Shown here one piece after another: positions 33,548 through 45,852 of a stretch of DNA of 64,000 bases. The notes under the pieces were generated by a model. It was given only the letters and a program-made list of their open reading frames with translations, made no database searches and was not told the DNA's origin. This stretch comes from Euryodendron excelsum (lineage: Eukaryota; Streptophyta; Magnoliopsida; Ericales; Pentaphylacaceae). The number at the start of each line of letters is the position of its first letter. The stretch's first letter is position 1. The DNA is taken from contig CM065389.1 of NCBI GenBank assembly GCA_033060915.1, positions 15,422,001-15,486,000 on the forward strand, written 5' to 3'. The translations under genes were made by a program, and so were the position numbers.

Positions 33548-35134
33548 ACTGACCATCTGTGGTGTACGCATCAGTTGAGTATTGCTTCTCATAACCGTGT
33601 GGGCATTCTCTTTAGTTAGGGTGGGCATCTTTTCAGTAGGTTGTTTACTTCATGTTGTTGGTTTTGTCAGTTATGCGGTGGAGCTAGTATCATTCCATCT
33701 TTGACAAGTGGCTTAGTGGCCTAAGAAACAACTTCTAGTCTACAAGGCTGAATTCGTATGATATTGGTGGATTTGGTTGCTGATTTAAACTCCTCTGATA
33801 TCATCATTAGAGTGGCCGCTTCAACAGGCTTTGGACGTATGCTCTGTTCATTGTTTGTGATTGTGGAGCTCAGTGCAACATATCGTCTTAAGAATGTGCA
33901 GGGTTGTGGTATTGTGGTGTGTAAAATGCTTTTGTGTGTCAGATGGTTGATTTCTAGTGCATGGCTAGTAGTACTACTTATGTTAGGTTGGTGGGTTTCT
34001 CCTACAGTATATGAGCTCGTGTGGCAGAACTTGCTTCACATTGTGGTGATTGACACACCTTCAGTTGACTCTCGAGTTGGCCAAAAACCGTTGGGAGTCT
34101 TGCTTGTATTCTTGCGTGGTTATTTTGTTGGCTATGGGCTAAGTGGTGATGCTTATTTCTGCGCTTGGCTGTTGATATTTGATTGAGCGTGTTCATTATA
34201 TATTCAGACTTTATGTGGGTCTTGCCTCGTTGAGATGCACATTAACATTGATAGTCAGGCAACTCGGTGGAGTTCATTGTTACTTGAAGAGTACTGTGTA
34301 GCAAGGGTGAATTAAGACAAAAGTCCTCTGATTGATGGAGGCATTTGCGGGTTTCAGGTGAAGGCTAGAGAGAGAGAGCCGAGGTACAGGAATATCAGTA
34401 GTGAGGGAAACTTTGGGTGTAAGGTTAGATGATCGGACATTGGAGTAAGTGTGTGAATTGTCTTCGGGTGAAGGTCTACGAGCTAGGGTACTGGAGCAAC
34501 ACGAGCTGCTTGAAGTGGGTCTTAGTCGATGAGGACATTGATCCCGTAGAGTGGTGGAGGGTGCGCTACATTTAGCACTTGGTGCGTAATTGTTGCCTAT
34601 CATTAGTGAAACCCTGTGGGAGCGTAGGTACATGTTGCTAGAGTGTGGCACAATATGGTAGGTTCTTCTAGGGGCGTAGTACACTTGCTTTGAGGAGGTT
34701 GTGTTTGCTTGATGTGATGGCAAAGGTGTTTTGCTTGGCCGAGTTCAGAGGTGTTGATCCCTAAGAGGAGATGGCAGCTTCTTTGTGGGGCATGTATGCA
34801 CTACCATATTGTGCAATATGTAGTATGCTTGACATTAACGAGGATGTTGATAGCTTGATTGGAGGAGAGTGCTAGGAGTGTCAGAATTCGAGTGGTGCGA
34901 CAGCATCAACAAGGACGATGATGGTTGAAGAGGTTGAGAATGTCATAAGTTGGCATTTATGGCAGCATCATCGAGAACGATGATGGTTAATGTGGTGGAG
35001 AGTGTCACAAGTTGGTACTTGTGGCATCCTCGGCGTAACGAGGGTTCCTTGTTGAGGGGCATATCTGAGCATGATTGTCATCTGTGCTTTAGTGGCAATA
35101 TCGTAATTTGTATTTCTAAGAATTATTGAATTTA

Positions 35135-36016
35135 TGAATTATGACTCCTGAAGGGGGTAGGATATTTCTTGTTAAAAGATAAGAGATGGCTCTGAATGCT
35201 ATTATAAGGGGGAGTTTGGTGTTGACTCTATCACCTCCTGGTGCTACCAAATGAGCTAGCACTAAATGAGTTTCCCAAGAGAGTGGGCGACACTTAGGGA
35301 CCAGTTATGGCATCTGGCTATAGCCTCATGCTAGCTAAGGTGCTATATGGGCGGCATTGTCTGGTGGGACAAATGTTGAGCATTGGCGTTGAGGAAGAGA
35401 TTGTGACGTGCATCCACTATGTTGCATATATATTGTGGTGGTGCACATGTTTACGACTGAGTGGGCTTTGATGTGTACGGTTGCATGTCGTGTGCCTCAT
35501 TTGCACTTGTGTTTTGGGTTCAAGTTTGTGCATATGGTTGCCATTAGTGTCGCATGTCGCTATGCTATGGGGCTAATAGTTGCTATTCGGTTGTTCATGT
35601 CCATGCGTGATACTACCTTGACGCATGGCATCATGGGCTTTAGACGGGGTGCCATGCCTAGTAGACGATGCGTTGCTCACGCATGCTCGGTGGCGTATTG
35701 CTAACTTGCTTGTCTCCAGAAGGGCTTGTGCTAAGCACATTGCTTGTTGTACGTACGCGCATTTGAGAGCGACGTTGCTATTGCCTAGAGGCTTGGGTTA
35801 GTCGAAAGGCTTGAGCTTCGGCATGCGGAGCCTTATTGAGAATGCAGGGCAATCTGAATGGATCTTGGACAAGCGCATATTCATATGTCTCGATGTTTGA
35901 GTTGGTGGGATTATTGTTTGGTGCATAGTCGCCTCATGAGTTTATTTTCACTACGTATTTTCATGGCAGGTTGCATAACTATTGCCATATCGGTGGCGAT
36001 CTGCCTGCCCGTAACA
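35135..36016 (+). repeat. Right LTR of the non-coding element
   Basis: It begins TGAATTATGACTCC and ends GCCCGTAACA. It carries an extra segment (about 35,279-35,330) relative to the left LTR. Confidence 0.75.
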
Positions 36017-36704
36017 CCAAGGCAGAGCTCTTTGGACACCCCTGAAGACCACCTTTGGAAGAATCGAACTCAGACCTCAATTGCTTCGTGGTATCTATTT
36101 AATTAAAACATCATAAACTCAGTCATCCAATGGGAAGTGTAAAATTTTCCCCCCACCAGTGAGTAGGGAGTACAGGAAGCATTAATAAGTTGACATTTTG
36201 TAATAGATAACTAAGAATCAATTCCGAAGTTATGTTAGTTTTGAACAAATAAGGTGACCATATTTTTTATTCATGACATCTAAATTACTGTTTTCTTATT
36301 TGCCTAGGGTAAACAAGGTCTGACATTGGGGTTTTGAATGATATTTTGGAAACATCGTTGAATTGAAAGGATATGAAGAACAAATATGTCCTCTTATAGG
36401 AATGTTAATATGTTTTAGTTTTTTTTTTTTTGGCTATACTGATGCATGGTATTGTCTAAATGTTAATATGTCCTCTTATGGGAGTATTATGTCCCTTTCC
36501 CCTCCCCTTTCTTAACTTAATTTTGGTGTGTATGCGTGCATGCTTACCCTTATTTCTTTAATCAGAATTTTTTTACTTGTTATATTTTTTAATTAGTTTT
36601 TTTACCTTCCTTATGCGCTGTGGATATCAAACATTTCAATTGGTTTTTCTGGAAATGAGAGTGAAATATTGCTTACATTGCATTTATGTGCCTTTCACAT
36701 CCAG

Positions 36705-36960
36705 ATTGGCATTTGGAAGGAAATGAAGGTTTTTGGCTCTGGAGGGTGGATTCGTAAGGAGGATCTTGTGTGGGAAAGCACCTTGGAAAAAGCAATAGAA
36801 ATGGGAAGCATTCTGGGTTCAAACTGGTGTGTAACTTCAATTCAGGGGTGAATGTGTGTTATATTATTTTTATGCGTAAATTGGGAATTAATACCATTTT
36901 TATCCTTTTCTTTCAAACACAGACATTCTGCTGGAGAAGCAATGGATAAAATAGTTTCAG
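36705..36960 (+). pseudogene. Two exon-like pieces of the unrecognised plus-strand gene
   Basis: After TTTCACATCCAG an exon-like frame reads IGIWKEMKVFGSGGWIRKED, then LVWESTLEKAIEMGSILGSN, ending at a GTGTGT donor (about 36830). A second short piece after CAAACACAG reads HSAGEAMDKIVSG to a GTTATC donor at about 36,960. A CACTA end starts 14 bases later. The splice sites and protein-like composition support a gene; I do not recognise the product. Confidence 0.45.
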
Positions 36961-36973
36961 GTTATCAAGTTGT

Positions 36974-37060
36974 CACTACAGGAAAAGTTGCAAGAAAACA
37001 TTGCTAGGTGAAGATGGCGTTTAGAAAAGTTGTCACAACGCTTTTCAAACGCCATATTTT
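36974..37060 (+). mobile_element. CACTA element, left end
   Basis: It begins CACTACAGGAAAAGTTGCAA. A near-perfect hairpin, ATGGCGTTTAGAAAAG (37014-37029) against CTTTTCAAACGCCAT (37041-37055), lies just inside, typical of CACTA subterminal repeats. The right end is not identified, so the extent is unknown. Confidence 0.6.
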
Positions 37061-38930
37061 ATTTGAATGCTTCGACATCATTATTAGAGCAGGTGATCGG
37101 CAGAGCTATCAGAACTTGTGGCCCTGTTATTAATTAACATCCGGAACTCACAGATTATTCTCTCTTTTCTCTAGATCTCTCAAGAGCCCCCCGTCAATAC
37201 ATAGATAATTCTTTCTCCCTCCCTTACAGATCAATTGATCTCTCACCAATAGCTTCAAGGCCGCCTTGAAATTTCCAATCTGAGTGCCGGATGCCAGTCG
37301 AGTTCTCTGCAAAAAATTCTTCTCTGTTTGGCTTCTTCTTGTCGGGCGACTTCAAATAGGGCAAGAGATGGCCCTCGATGAATCGCAGTACGTTGGTGAT
37401 TTATAGGACAAACCTAATCTCATGGATTGTTGGTTATGAAATATTGGCAATTATTATTTCATTAGCAGGCTGGTAAGTAGTGTTTCCAGTCTGAATGTTC
37501 TTGAGCTGTTTTTTTTTTGTTTTTTTTTTTTTTCCAGTAATTTGCTTATGATTCGCGAATGCAATAGTTCTTTCACATCTTTGTTTTTGCCTTTTGTCTC
37601 GATGCACCTTGATGAGTTCAATTTTTATTGAATCAACCAAATTGATCATAAATGTATTGCACAACTTACTTTCGTTGAAGCTCTGGATCAAATTATGCCT
37701 GGATGTGATCCTGAGACTGGAAAGTTAGTTCAAAAAGTCCTAATAAATCCACGAAAAATTGACTTACACATTGGAGTATTTCCATTAGGGTACTTGGGTG
37801 TTCATTTTTGTTTGTTCTATGAATGTCATTTGCTAAAAAGGCCATTCTTTCAGTAGATCACTCTAGCAAAAGATGGGAAACCATTCGCTATTGAGTTACT
37901 GATGCCAAGACAGGTTGGAGGCAGCAAGAACCCACCTTAGACCACCTAAGAAGATACTTTAATTTTCCTTGAGAGTAACCCAAAGAAAAGTTTACTTGTG
38001 GGGATTAGTGTGTTAGTCTCCAGCTATGATTAAGTAATTTATTAGAATGTTCCTTTTTCCTTTCCTTCAAACAAAAACGAAAACAAAAAAAGCATTTGAT
38101 GCATACAGGGTAAGTTAGTAGATATTGGTGGTATTATGGTTCTACCTTTTAAAGAAGGGTGAGCATTTCTTGTTGCATTTACTTGCGCTGCAGGTTCACA
38201 TTTGACAGGATCTGTGCTAGAATCAGTTGGCCTTCTTCTTGGTTTAGTTTTTGTTTAAAGAACCACCAATGAAACCAAGTTTAATTTTGGCCCAGTTCCT
38301 TGTGGGGTAATTGTCTCCTTCCAAGGATTTAAGAAACTAAAATTGCACCCGAATTGTCCTAGTGGTGAAGGAAATATGGTCATAATCAATTGAACTAGCA
38401 GCAAGAATAGATGAAGATGAATTAGTTGAGGTTACATTAGCCACGAATCATGATGAAGTCAATACAAGACTCTGCTCTGATACGAAATGAAGACTAATGG
38501 CATTGCATAAGCAGAAACATGCTTTATTTCTTGCATCAATTGACTATATATAGAAGAATACAAGACCAACTCTTGAAGTTTCAAGAGTTTACAATCACAT
38601 CTATGGATAAAATTCAAACCTAAATCTGTGGAGTGCAGCAGTCCAGAATCACTTTTGAAGGGCTGTTCGGCTCTAAGCCAAAAGTAGTGTGCAGGTTGTG
38701 CCGCAGTATCTGCGCTATGCTGCTGTATAGTTTGGGCCATATTGTATATCTAACATTAATGCTGTGTATGGAACTCAGATTTACCAAGAAAAAAAGAAAG
38801 GAAAAGGAAAAGATGAGAGAAAATTAAATAAAATGAGATATTTCAAATCATTACTTCTTTCTTGTTTATGTTATTTAACCCTCCATTTGCTCTAACAAGC
38901 AAGTAAATCATGTAATTTCATATCTCTTTC
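37061..38930. other. Mixed stretch, probably transposon interior and intron
   Basis: It contains a poly-T run (37,510-37,532) and short protein-like scraps on the plus strand ([18 protein letters not shown] near 37,675 and LAKDGKPFAIELLMP near 37,870), broken by stops. I cannot assign them. Confidence 0.35.
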
Positions 38931-38933
38931 CTT

Positions 38934-38951
38934 CCCCCCCCCCCCCCCCCC
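38934..38951. repeat. Poly-C run of about 18 bases
   Basis: An uninterrupted C homopolymer in AT-rich DNA, preceded by pyrimidine-rich TCTTTCCTT. Confidence 0.85.
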
Positions 38952-39278
38952 AATTGAATCTTTGATCCAAAAATAGCATAAAGATGAAGTAGATTCTCGC
39001 TCACAGATAAAAACTAGATGCGGTTGGCTTTGGATCTTTTTTTCATAACGAGCTTTCTTTCTTTTTTTTCTTTTTCCTCATTTGGATTACTATTTTTTTT
39101 TAAATGGTGTAGAAACTATAAATGGCTTAGCTCTAGCATGTAAGGGTTTTAAAAACTTAGGGCCCTTCAATTTTGTTTTATACAATTTATTAACCAGTGG
39201 ATTTTTTTTTTTTTTTAAAGTTAACTTGTGTAGTTTATTTTGGCCCTATTTTTCTAATATGTCTTTTTTATTATCTAG

Positions 39279-39484
39279 ATCGGGCAATTGAACTAGATGG
39301 GGACTTTACTATAGCATGTTCAGTTTTAAAAAATTTGGAGTTTAAAGCAAGGTTTTACGTTAAAGCCGCCATGCCACAACAGTTGGCAGGGCCTGTTATG
39401 ACCAAAACAAGGCTTATGATAAAGGATTCTTGGAACAATTGGCGTTTTGCCTTGGCATTTTTGGAGTTCAAAATCCCTAACTAA
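39279..39484 (+). CDS. Terminal exon-like piece of the unrecognised plus-strand gene
   Basis: After the acceptor TTATTATCTAG the frame reads RAIELDGDFTIACSVLKNLE, then FKARFYVKAAMPQQL, MTKTRLMIKDSWNNWRFALA and FLEFKIPN, ending in TAA at 39484. It has balanced, protein-like composition and a good upstream pyrimidine tract, and looks like a last exon. No domain is recognised. Whether it joins the pieces at 36.7 kb is unknown; 2.3 kb with a CACTA end lies between. Confidence 0.45.
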
Positions 39485-40075
39485 GCTTATTATATATGCA
39501 TATATGTATACACATAGATATAATAAAAAGGCTATTTGTGCACGGAAAAGTAATAGCGTATTGAGTCTTAACTATCCAGACGTAAAACAATTAACGATAT
39601 ATTTCTTCAATAGAATTTTATGATCAAATCAAATTACTCAGGAAGATGGAAAGAGCAAAAACCGTCCATTTATTGCTATTTGGTTTCTGAAAGCTAAACA
39701 ATATTTAATTTCTTCTATGTACATACCCTTAAATAGTTGGTTGTACTTTCATTTGGCAAGTCCCATTTATGATAATGAACAACGAATACATAAAGCTTCC
39801 GGCATCCAAATAATTGAGCACAAAACATTTGTAAGTTCTTTTTCTGTCCAAGAGACAAGTTTTTATTGCTTATATATATACATATAAATCAATGGTTACC
39901 AGACCTACAAGCCAAGTCATAGAGACCTCAACACACCGGTTTGGTAGTAACACGTACCACTTGATACAGTAGTTCCAATAGGCTAATTTTCTACTATTTG
40001 TAATTAGCCTTAATTTTATTAAATTTTCCAATTATAAAACAATATCGGGTATAGGAAGCTATGAAAAAGATTTGT

Positions 40076-43000
40076 TTAGTAGAGTTGGCCGAGAGAAGAT
40101 TGTAGGACTGAATAAATTGCAAACCAACCATGCTGCGCAGGGTGTGCATTGTCCCAAAAGAATGATGAATTGGGGTCCTTGCAGACAGTATACTTCTTCT
40201 CTCCTTTTTTGTCCACGCTCCCACATGAGTTCCCTTCGCCCCTTAAAAATAATAATCCAAAATCCATTACTTAGTTGAATGTTATGCACACAATGATATC
40301 AAGTATTTAATTTTATTCATAAAAGAAAGATACATTCGGTGAGTCGGTCGCTTCCTCATTAGCTCTTCCCCCTCCCCTAGACAACATGGTTTCAATGAGT
40401 TTCCTACACCATGAAGAAAATGTATGTACGTTATATATATATATATATATACATAGAGAGAGAGAGCTGGTGACGATGGACAATATTCTTCTTCTTTCCT
40501 CATTTCGAAATTTTTGTTGAGACATTCTAGAAACCCAAAAATATATTAGTACATACATGTAAAGTCAAGTGCATATAGGGTTTAAAACTTTTGGTTCTTC
40601 AGCTAATTTATAATTAGACATGAAGCTTCAAATGTCATACAAGACGATATTCTTTTTTGTATTTTGTGTTTTCTAAATAAAAAATAATGACAAGTTCAAA
40701 AACACAATTGTTGTCCTATATCGTTGTACTAGCATATAAGGTCTCATGCATTAGTAAATTGGCATATATCTAGACATGAAGTTTCAAATACCACACAAAA
40801 AGGCTAAATGTGACAATCAAAACATTAAGTGATACGGACAAAGACAACAATTGAGTCATTCTCAACTTTTAGAGAGAGACAAAGACAAAACATATGTGCG
40901 TCTAAACATTTGAATTTGGACCACCATCATCTATCAGCTTTTAGTGGGTGCTATTTCAATTATTTATTTCTTTTTGCTGCCATTACTTGGAACATAGTGT
41001 GATTGCCATTACTTGTACATGTGATTCAAACACTAAAATAATTTTTTTTAAAGTCTTGAAAATTTCATGTTGATTGTGATGAACAAAGAAAATAAGGTAA
41101 TTAATACAAGTTTTTATGCATATGTTAGGAAAAATTTATAACCTGTACGGTTCAATGCAGATTTGAAAGCACTATAGAGGTCAAGGATTACGAATAGAGA
41201 TCTCTTGTTCTTATTCCTTAACTTTTGCACAGCTGAGCGTAACGCCATGTTGTAGACTAGCGCAGCACGATCTAGATTTGTATTGCATTCTAGAAATGAC
41301 GGGGCAGTGAATTGAGGCAAACATCCTAAGGATTCCATTCCTACAACAACTATTTTTCGCACTCCCAGATCATGAATCCGTTGCAGATTCAAGATGAGCT
41401 TTTTCATAAGAACCTCAGAGACTATTATTGCCTCCTGTCACAAATAACACACACAAGCATACATGTAGAGGTGAGATGTTCAAGTAAACCCATGCAAAAC
41501 CTCCAACAAGTGAACAAACATAGTTACATAGAAATTTATAGAAAAGCTAATAACTCTGTGACCATCTAAAGTTAATCAATTTCATTACTTCTTTTATCAT
41601 ATTCCTATAGATGCTATGATAATTCACTTGAAATGGTTCTAAGTTTCTAGCCATTCACTTGGTGGTATCTCAGCTTAATCATGTGAATAAACCCTAAACT
41701 CAACCCTATGAAACTGGCATTTTATTACTTAAACAGTTAGATGGATTCAAAAAAACAGCCATGCACAAAAAAAAATAAAAAAATGCCCAAGTATAAAGAC
41801 ATGAATAGGATAAAGACTGACCTTTACGTTTCCCTTCTCTGTCAGGTGAAAACCATATTCATCACCAATCGCTCTTGTTAGGGACATCAAAGCAATGGAT
41901 GACTTTAGATCCGTTTTTGTGTACACTTTCTGTTTAAGGAGTTGTTGCAAGTAATGGATTTGAGTAGAAGTACTTTGCACTGGGTCGAGTACGTCGAACT
42001 TACCTATTCCTCCATAGGCAAAATTCATCCCATGTTGTATTGACTTAACCATAGATTTTCTTCGTACATAAGGTACTGGAGATGTTATATTGAAAAATTG
42101 GGCTGCATTACGTGCATTCCAAACAACAAAATTGTCTATCAAATGAAAATGATACGAGAGAAGAACATATTAATTTAACCTTCTATTATTCGTAAGGTAC
42201 TAGAGATGTTATGTTGAAAAATTGACATGCATTACATGTATTTCAAACTCCCAAGGATATCAATCAAATGAAAGTGATGTAAGGGAAGAACTTAGGAGAC
42301 CTCTTGTTTTCTCGTAACGGAAACAAATATTTCATTATCAGTATATATTTATTAAAATACAAAGAAAATGTGACACACGCTTATGTTCTTCACCTTCTGG
42401 GAAAATTGTCTTGCTTTCTAACATTCAAATCATCCTAGTTGACAATTGTTGAATTTGTGACAAAATTTGCGGAAGTATAAATTTCTTAATATCAGGATTT
42501 ATAGAAATTAATTGACAATAAAAATTTTTAACAAAAGTGTATAATGATGTTACTCTCTGAAACAATCATCTATGATCCTTTTCTGAAGATAAAAATAGCC
42601 AATAATCAAAACTAGTTGCAGGTTTTGTTTTAGGTAGCAGAAGTGATTTTTTAAAGGGAAGGGAAAAAATAAAAATTTGAAAAGTAATGATATTCAAACC
42701 AAATTTGTATAAAGAAATGATGTGGCTTATTTATATTAGAAACCCACCAATGTGTTTCATAATTAATAAACTAACATTGCCACATCGTTCTATGTGAAAT
42801 TTTTTTGTACTAAAATTACGTGTGCTTACCATTTTCATACGTAATTATGGTGACCATAGTGGAGCTGTCAATTTAAACTATGGGCCATGGTAATTAAAAC
42901 AATTTAGAATGATCAAAATTTAATTAATCTCCTTCCGATCTTATCAAAGAGACACTTGTAGATTTCAAGATAAAGCGATTGCAACTTATACTTTTGAGGG

Positions 43001-45557
43001 TTATACTATCTACACGTTGAGAAAAAAATGAAGACAGAAAAAAAGTTGCATTGAACCACTTTGTCACCTTGAAAACAAATTTAGTCTACTTAATTCTGAT
43101 ATATATAACTAACCGTGAACTCATGCTATGCACAAGATGAAAAAAAAATGTATAGGAAATTGCGATATAAAATTTTGACTTAAAATATATTAACTATTAA
43201 TATTTTTCTAGTTCATATAAGCCATAAATTACTCAAAGAGTCACGTACATGCTTCATTCGCATTTATAAATTTTGTAACCCAATTTATCCGAAAAAACAT
43301 ATGTCAGATTACAAACTATTATAATTATGAAAGTCAAATATTGAAATTCTTTATATCGATTGTTTCATATCGAAATTTAAATTCAATTCTTGTAGAACTT
43401 AATTAAAATTTTCAAGGTATATTTACCTATTAAGATTAAAATTTAAACAGTCAAAAACAGTCTTTTGCTAAATGTATAAGTATTCAATAGTATATCAAAT
43501 ATCTCTAAAGTAAAATTAAAAGCCTTTCTAACTTGATTTTAATAGATAAGTCGTATATTTTAAAATCATTTCAATCTCAATTTTCAAAATTAAGTACTAA
43601 GCTATTAGGGATTATTAAATGCACTTATATTCAGCCATTGAATATGATTGATATTAAACACTTCAATCAGCTAATAGTTTCACACATATCTGCTATAAGT
43701 ATTAGTCAATAAAAAAAATGTTTAAACCAATCGCTCAATAAAGAATAAATTTTGCTATATATTTAGGAATATTTTATGCAAATATTGTATAGTAAAAATA
43801 ATTAGAGCCAAATTGGGTGTTAAAGTAAGTTTAAAGACAAAAAATTGAATTAGTTTTAGACAAGAAATCTAAAATGAGTGGACAAATATACGAAATATTT
43901 AAGATACATTAACTAGAAGGGTCCAAACTAAATTGTTTACCGAATAAAAATTTTAGATATATATAATTGAACAGCATAATCATGTTAGATTCAGGCAAGT
44001 GCTTGTATTATATAGCTCTAAAATTATAATATATATATATATATATTTAAATTTATCTCACTATAGAAAAGGAAGCATGTGAGACCCATTTTACCAGAGT
44101 ACTTTTGAATGAATCATTACATCAAATTTAAAATTTCATATGTATAATTGTTTGGGTATGTTTTGAATTTCTTCACTAATTGGGAACATTTTTTTTCAAA
44201 CTTGAGGACAATTTTGGCATTTTGTTGGAATTATCAAATAAAGGTTTGTGGTCTTCATTACCTATATTATACATACACATATAAGAGAAAGAGTTTGGTT
44301 TGGAGTTTGGAGAGCCACCCGAGAGGGAGATAGGGAGAAGGAAACTGTGGCTAGGAAAAGGGAAGAGAAGGTGGACTGCTGTTTTGGCTTTCCGGCCAAC
44401 CGTGACAAGGTATGGTGATGGAGCAACCCGTGTACATTATCACTTTGCTGTATATAGTTGCAAAAATTCTGTTTATCCTGTATATGTGTTTGGCTTGTTA
44501 AAAGATCGTTTAAGATTATTTTGTTATATAAAAAAGTAAAGTTTGAACACATTTTAAAATTCGTTAATTTTTTAAATTTAACTCGATAAGTTTATATACA
44601 CTTAAAAATTCAAAACACTCAAGCTTGGCTCGTGATTAACTTGATAAAAATTCGTTTGAATTTGGCTCGTGATTGACTCGATAAAAACTCATTTGAACTT
44701 GGCTCGAAAGTCAAAAAATAAATCTTATATACATTTTCAAACTCATTAAGATTTTTATACCAAACCTAAACAACCTACTACTAACTGCCCTAATTAAAGA
44801 GAGGAATGGGTTTGAGTGCGGTGGCCGTTTGGCCATGGATTATTCTTTGTTCATATTAATAGTTTAAACAGATTTTCATGTGTATTTATATATTGCGCAT
44901 GTATGCGTGCTTGGAACCGCAAGGGTAAGAATATTTGTGTTTATATAGTGGATTTGTGGAGTGAGATTGGAGGGTTTTGTGCGCTGCCATGCACGTGGGT
45001 CTGTGTTGTGTATAATGTGCGTGTGTGTTATAAATATTTGAAGGGGTTTGTGTATATAGGTCATAGGTGTATATTTACATAAATTGGTGGGAGTTCTTCA
45101 TGAATGTGGAAAAGTTAGAGAGGGAAAATTCAGATTTTAGAGAGAACATTTATCTTTCAAGACAGAGATTGGATTTGCCATGGCGAAGAATAGGAAAAGA
45201 AAGAAAAGAAAAAGAGTGAGAGGAGAAAAGAAAAGCAGAAAGAAACAAAATAAAATGGAAGTTGCAGAAAACACCAAAGTTGAAGAAAATCTTTGTAACT
45301 GTACGGGGATCATAACAGAGAAAATCATACTGTGTGAGCCCACAGGTACTACAGTGCACCATCGGCTTGTTCGAGCCATTCGGTTAAGGTTTCCAGAGAT
45401 AAAAAGTACCTGTCCCTAGGTATTTCCATGTGTAGAGTCCATCTTTAATTTTTTTATTTTGGTCAAATCTAGAACCTAGAACGATGTCAGACATGACAAA
45501 ATTGGGTTTTTTTTTTTTGGCATTGCATGAGCTTAAAACTAGTGTGTTCAGCGTGTG

Positions 45558-45604
<47 letters not shown>

Positions 45605-45852
45605 CCTATATAATCAATCAAGATATGACCATCAGAGAACCGGCCACCCGGTTTACCAGGATAAGTCATGCCGTATGGTTGTCTCCATGAGCGAGAAAAC
45701 AACTTTAGGCCATTACCAGTATCAACATTCGAGTCTCCAAATACAAAAAGCTTCACATTGTTACCTTGAGGTTTATGTGATTCTTTGATGCCTTGAACTT
45801 CCACCATTACCAATAGCAACAAGAAAGCACAATCTAGTAACAATGTACTCAT
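40076..45852 (-). CDS. GDSL esterase/lipase, five exons, about 351 residues
   Basis: By-eye exons: 45852-45606, 42102-41822, 41434-41143, 40403-40334 and 40241-40076, all with GT-AG borders and matching phases, 1056 bases with stop. A hydrophobic signal peptide (about residues 1-20) is followed by block I FVFGDSNVDTGN (Ser about 41), then GKPGGRFSDG, block II GMNFAYGGIG, a block III-like AIGDEYG, and VVGMESLGCLP. KPCC and SCGSVDKKG follow, then block V FFWDNAHPAQHGW with the catalytic Asp and His. The family (SGNH hydrolases, like Arabidopsis At5g03610 type) is secreted and cleaves lipid or other esters; the substrate here is unknown. Oddities: the Asn of block III is Asp, and exon 4 adds about 12 unusual residues. 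Intron 1 is 3.5 kb. Confidence 0.85.
42189..42297 (-). repeat. Decayed tandem copy of the lipase exon 2 acceptor region
   Basis: This segment repeats 42062-42172 (acceptor side of exon 2): both have GTACT(G/A)GAGATGTTAT, TTGAAAAATTG, GCATTAC and AATGAAA(A/G)TGAT, then GAAGAAC. The inner copy lies within intron 1 and has lost the ORF. Confidence 0.75.
42300..44280. other. Intron 1 of the lipase gene, AT-rich
   Basis: No supported gene on either strand, only AT-rich sequence with an (AT)n run at about 44,030-44,046. Confidence 0.55.
44615..44715. repeat. Two to three tandem units with TTGGCTCG
   Basis: Units of about 43 bases: TTGGCTCGTGATT(A/G)ACT, (T/C)GATAAAAA(T/C)TC and TTTGAA(T/C)TTGGCTCG repeat twice, with a third start at 44700. 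Confidence 0.7.
45180..45419 (+). other. Short basic open frame, doubtful gene
   Basis: A 79-residue frame starts MAKNRKRKKRKRVRGEKKSR and ends RLRFPEIKSTCP. The Lys/Arg-rich start looks like a nuclear-localisation cluster but may simply reflect purine-rich DNA. It lies inside lipase intron 1 on the opposite strand. No domain recognised. Confidence 0.2.
45560..45601. repeat. (GA)n microsatellite at the start of lipase intron 1
   Basis: About 21 GA units ending about four bases inside the intron from the exon 1 donor (exon ends at 45606). On the coding strand the intron starts GTATT followed by (CT)n. Confidence 0.9.

Larger units (their letters stand above)
32690..36016 (+). mobile_element. 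LTR retrotransposon without coding capacity, 3.3 kb
   Basis: The left LTR (about 32690-33533) and right LTR (about 35135-36016) align along their length, with the right one about 40 bases longer. Directly behind the left LTR lies TTGGTATTAGAGC (33535-33547), an initiator tRNA-Met primer site, so the orientation is plus. The 1.6 kb interior shows no gag or pol; the longest frame (33758-34186) has no known domain. LTR divergence is high, so the insertion is old. The outer left boundary and target duplication are not certain. Confidence 0.75.

Noticed and set aside
33758..34186. 142-residue frame inside the non-coding LTR element
   Set aside because: Hydrophobic, Cys-rich composition, no domain, and it lies in an element whose frames look random.
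36974..38689. A complete CACTA element ending at GTAGTG (38684-38689)
   Set aside because: Only the first six bases match the left end (CACTAC) and the flanking triplets differ (TGT versus TGC).
44148..45082. Plus-strand frames in lipase intron 1
   Set aside because: Short, rich in Tyr/Cys/Val from TGTGTAT-type sequence, with no domain.
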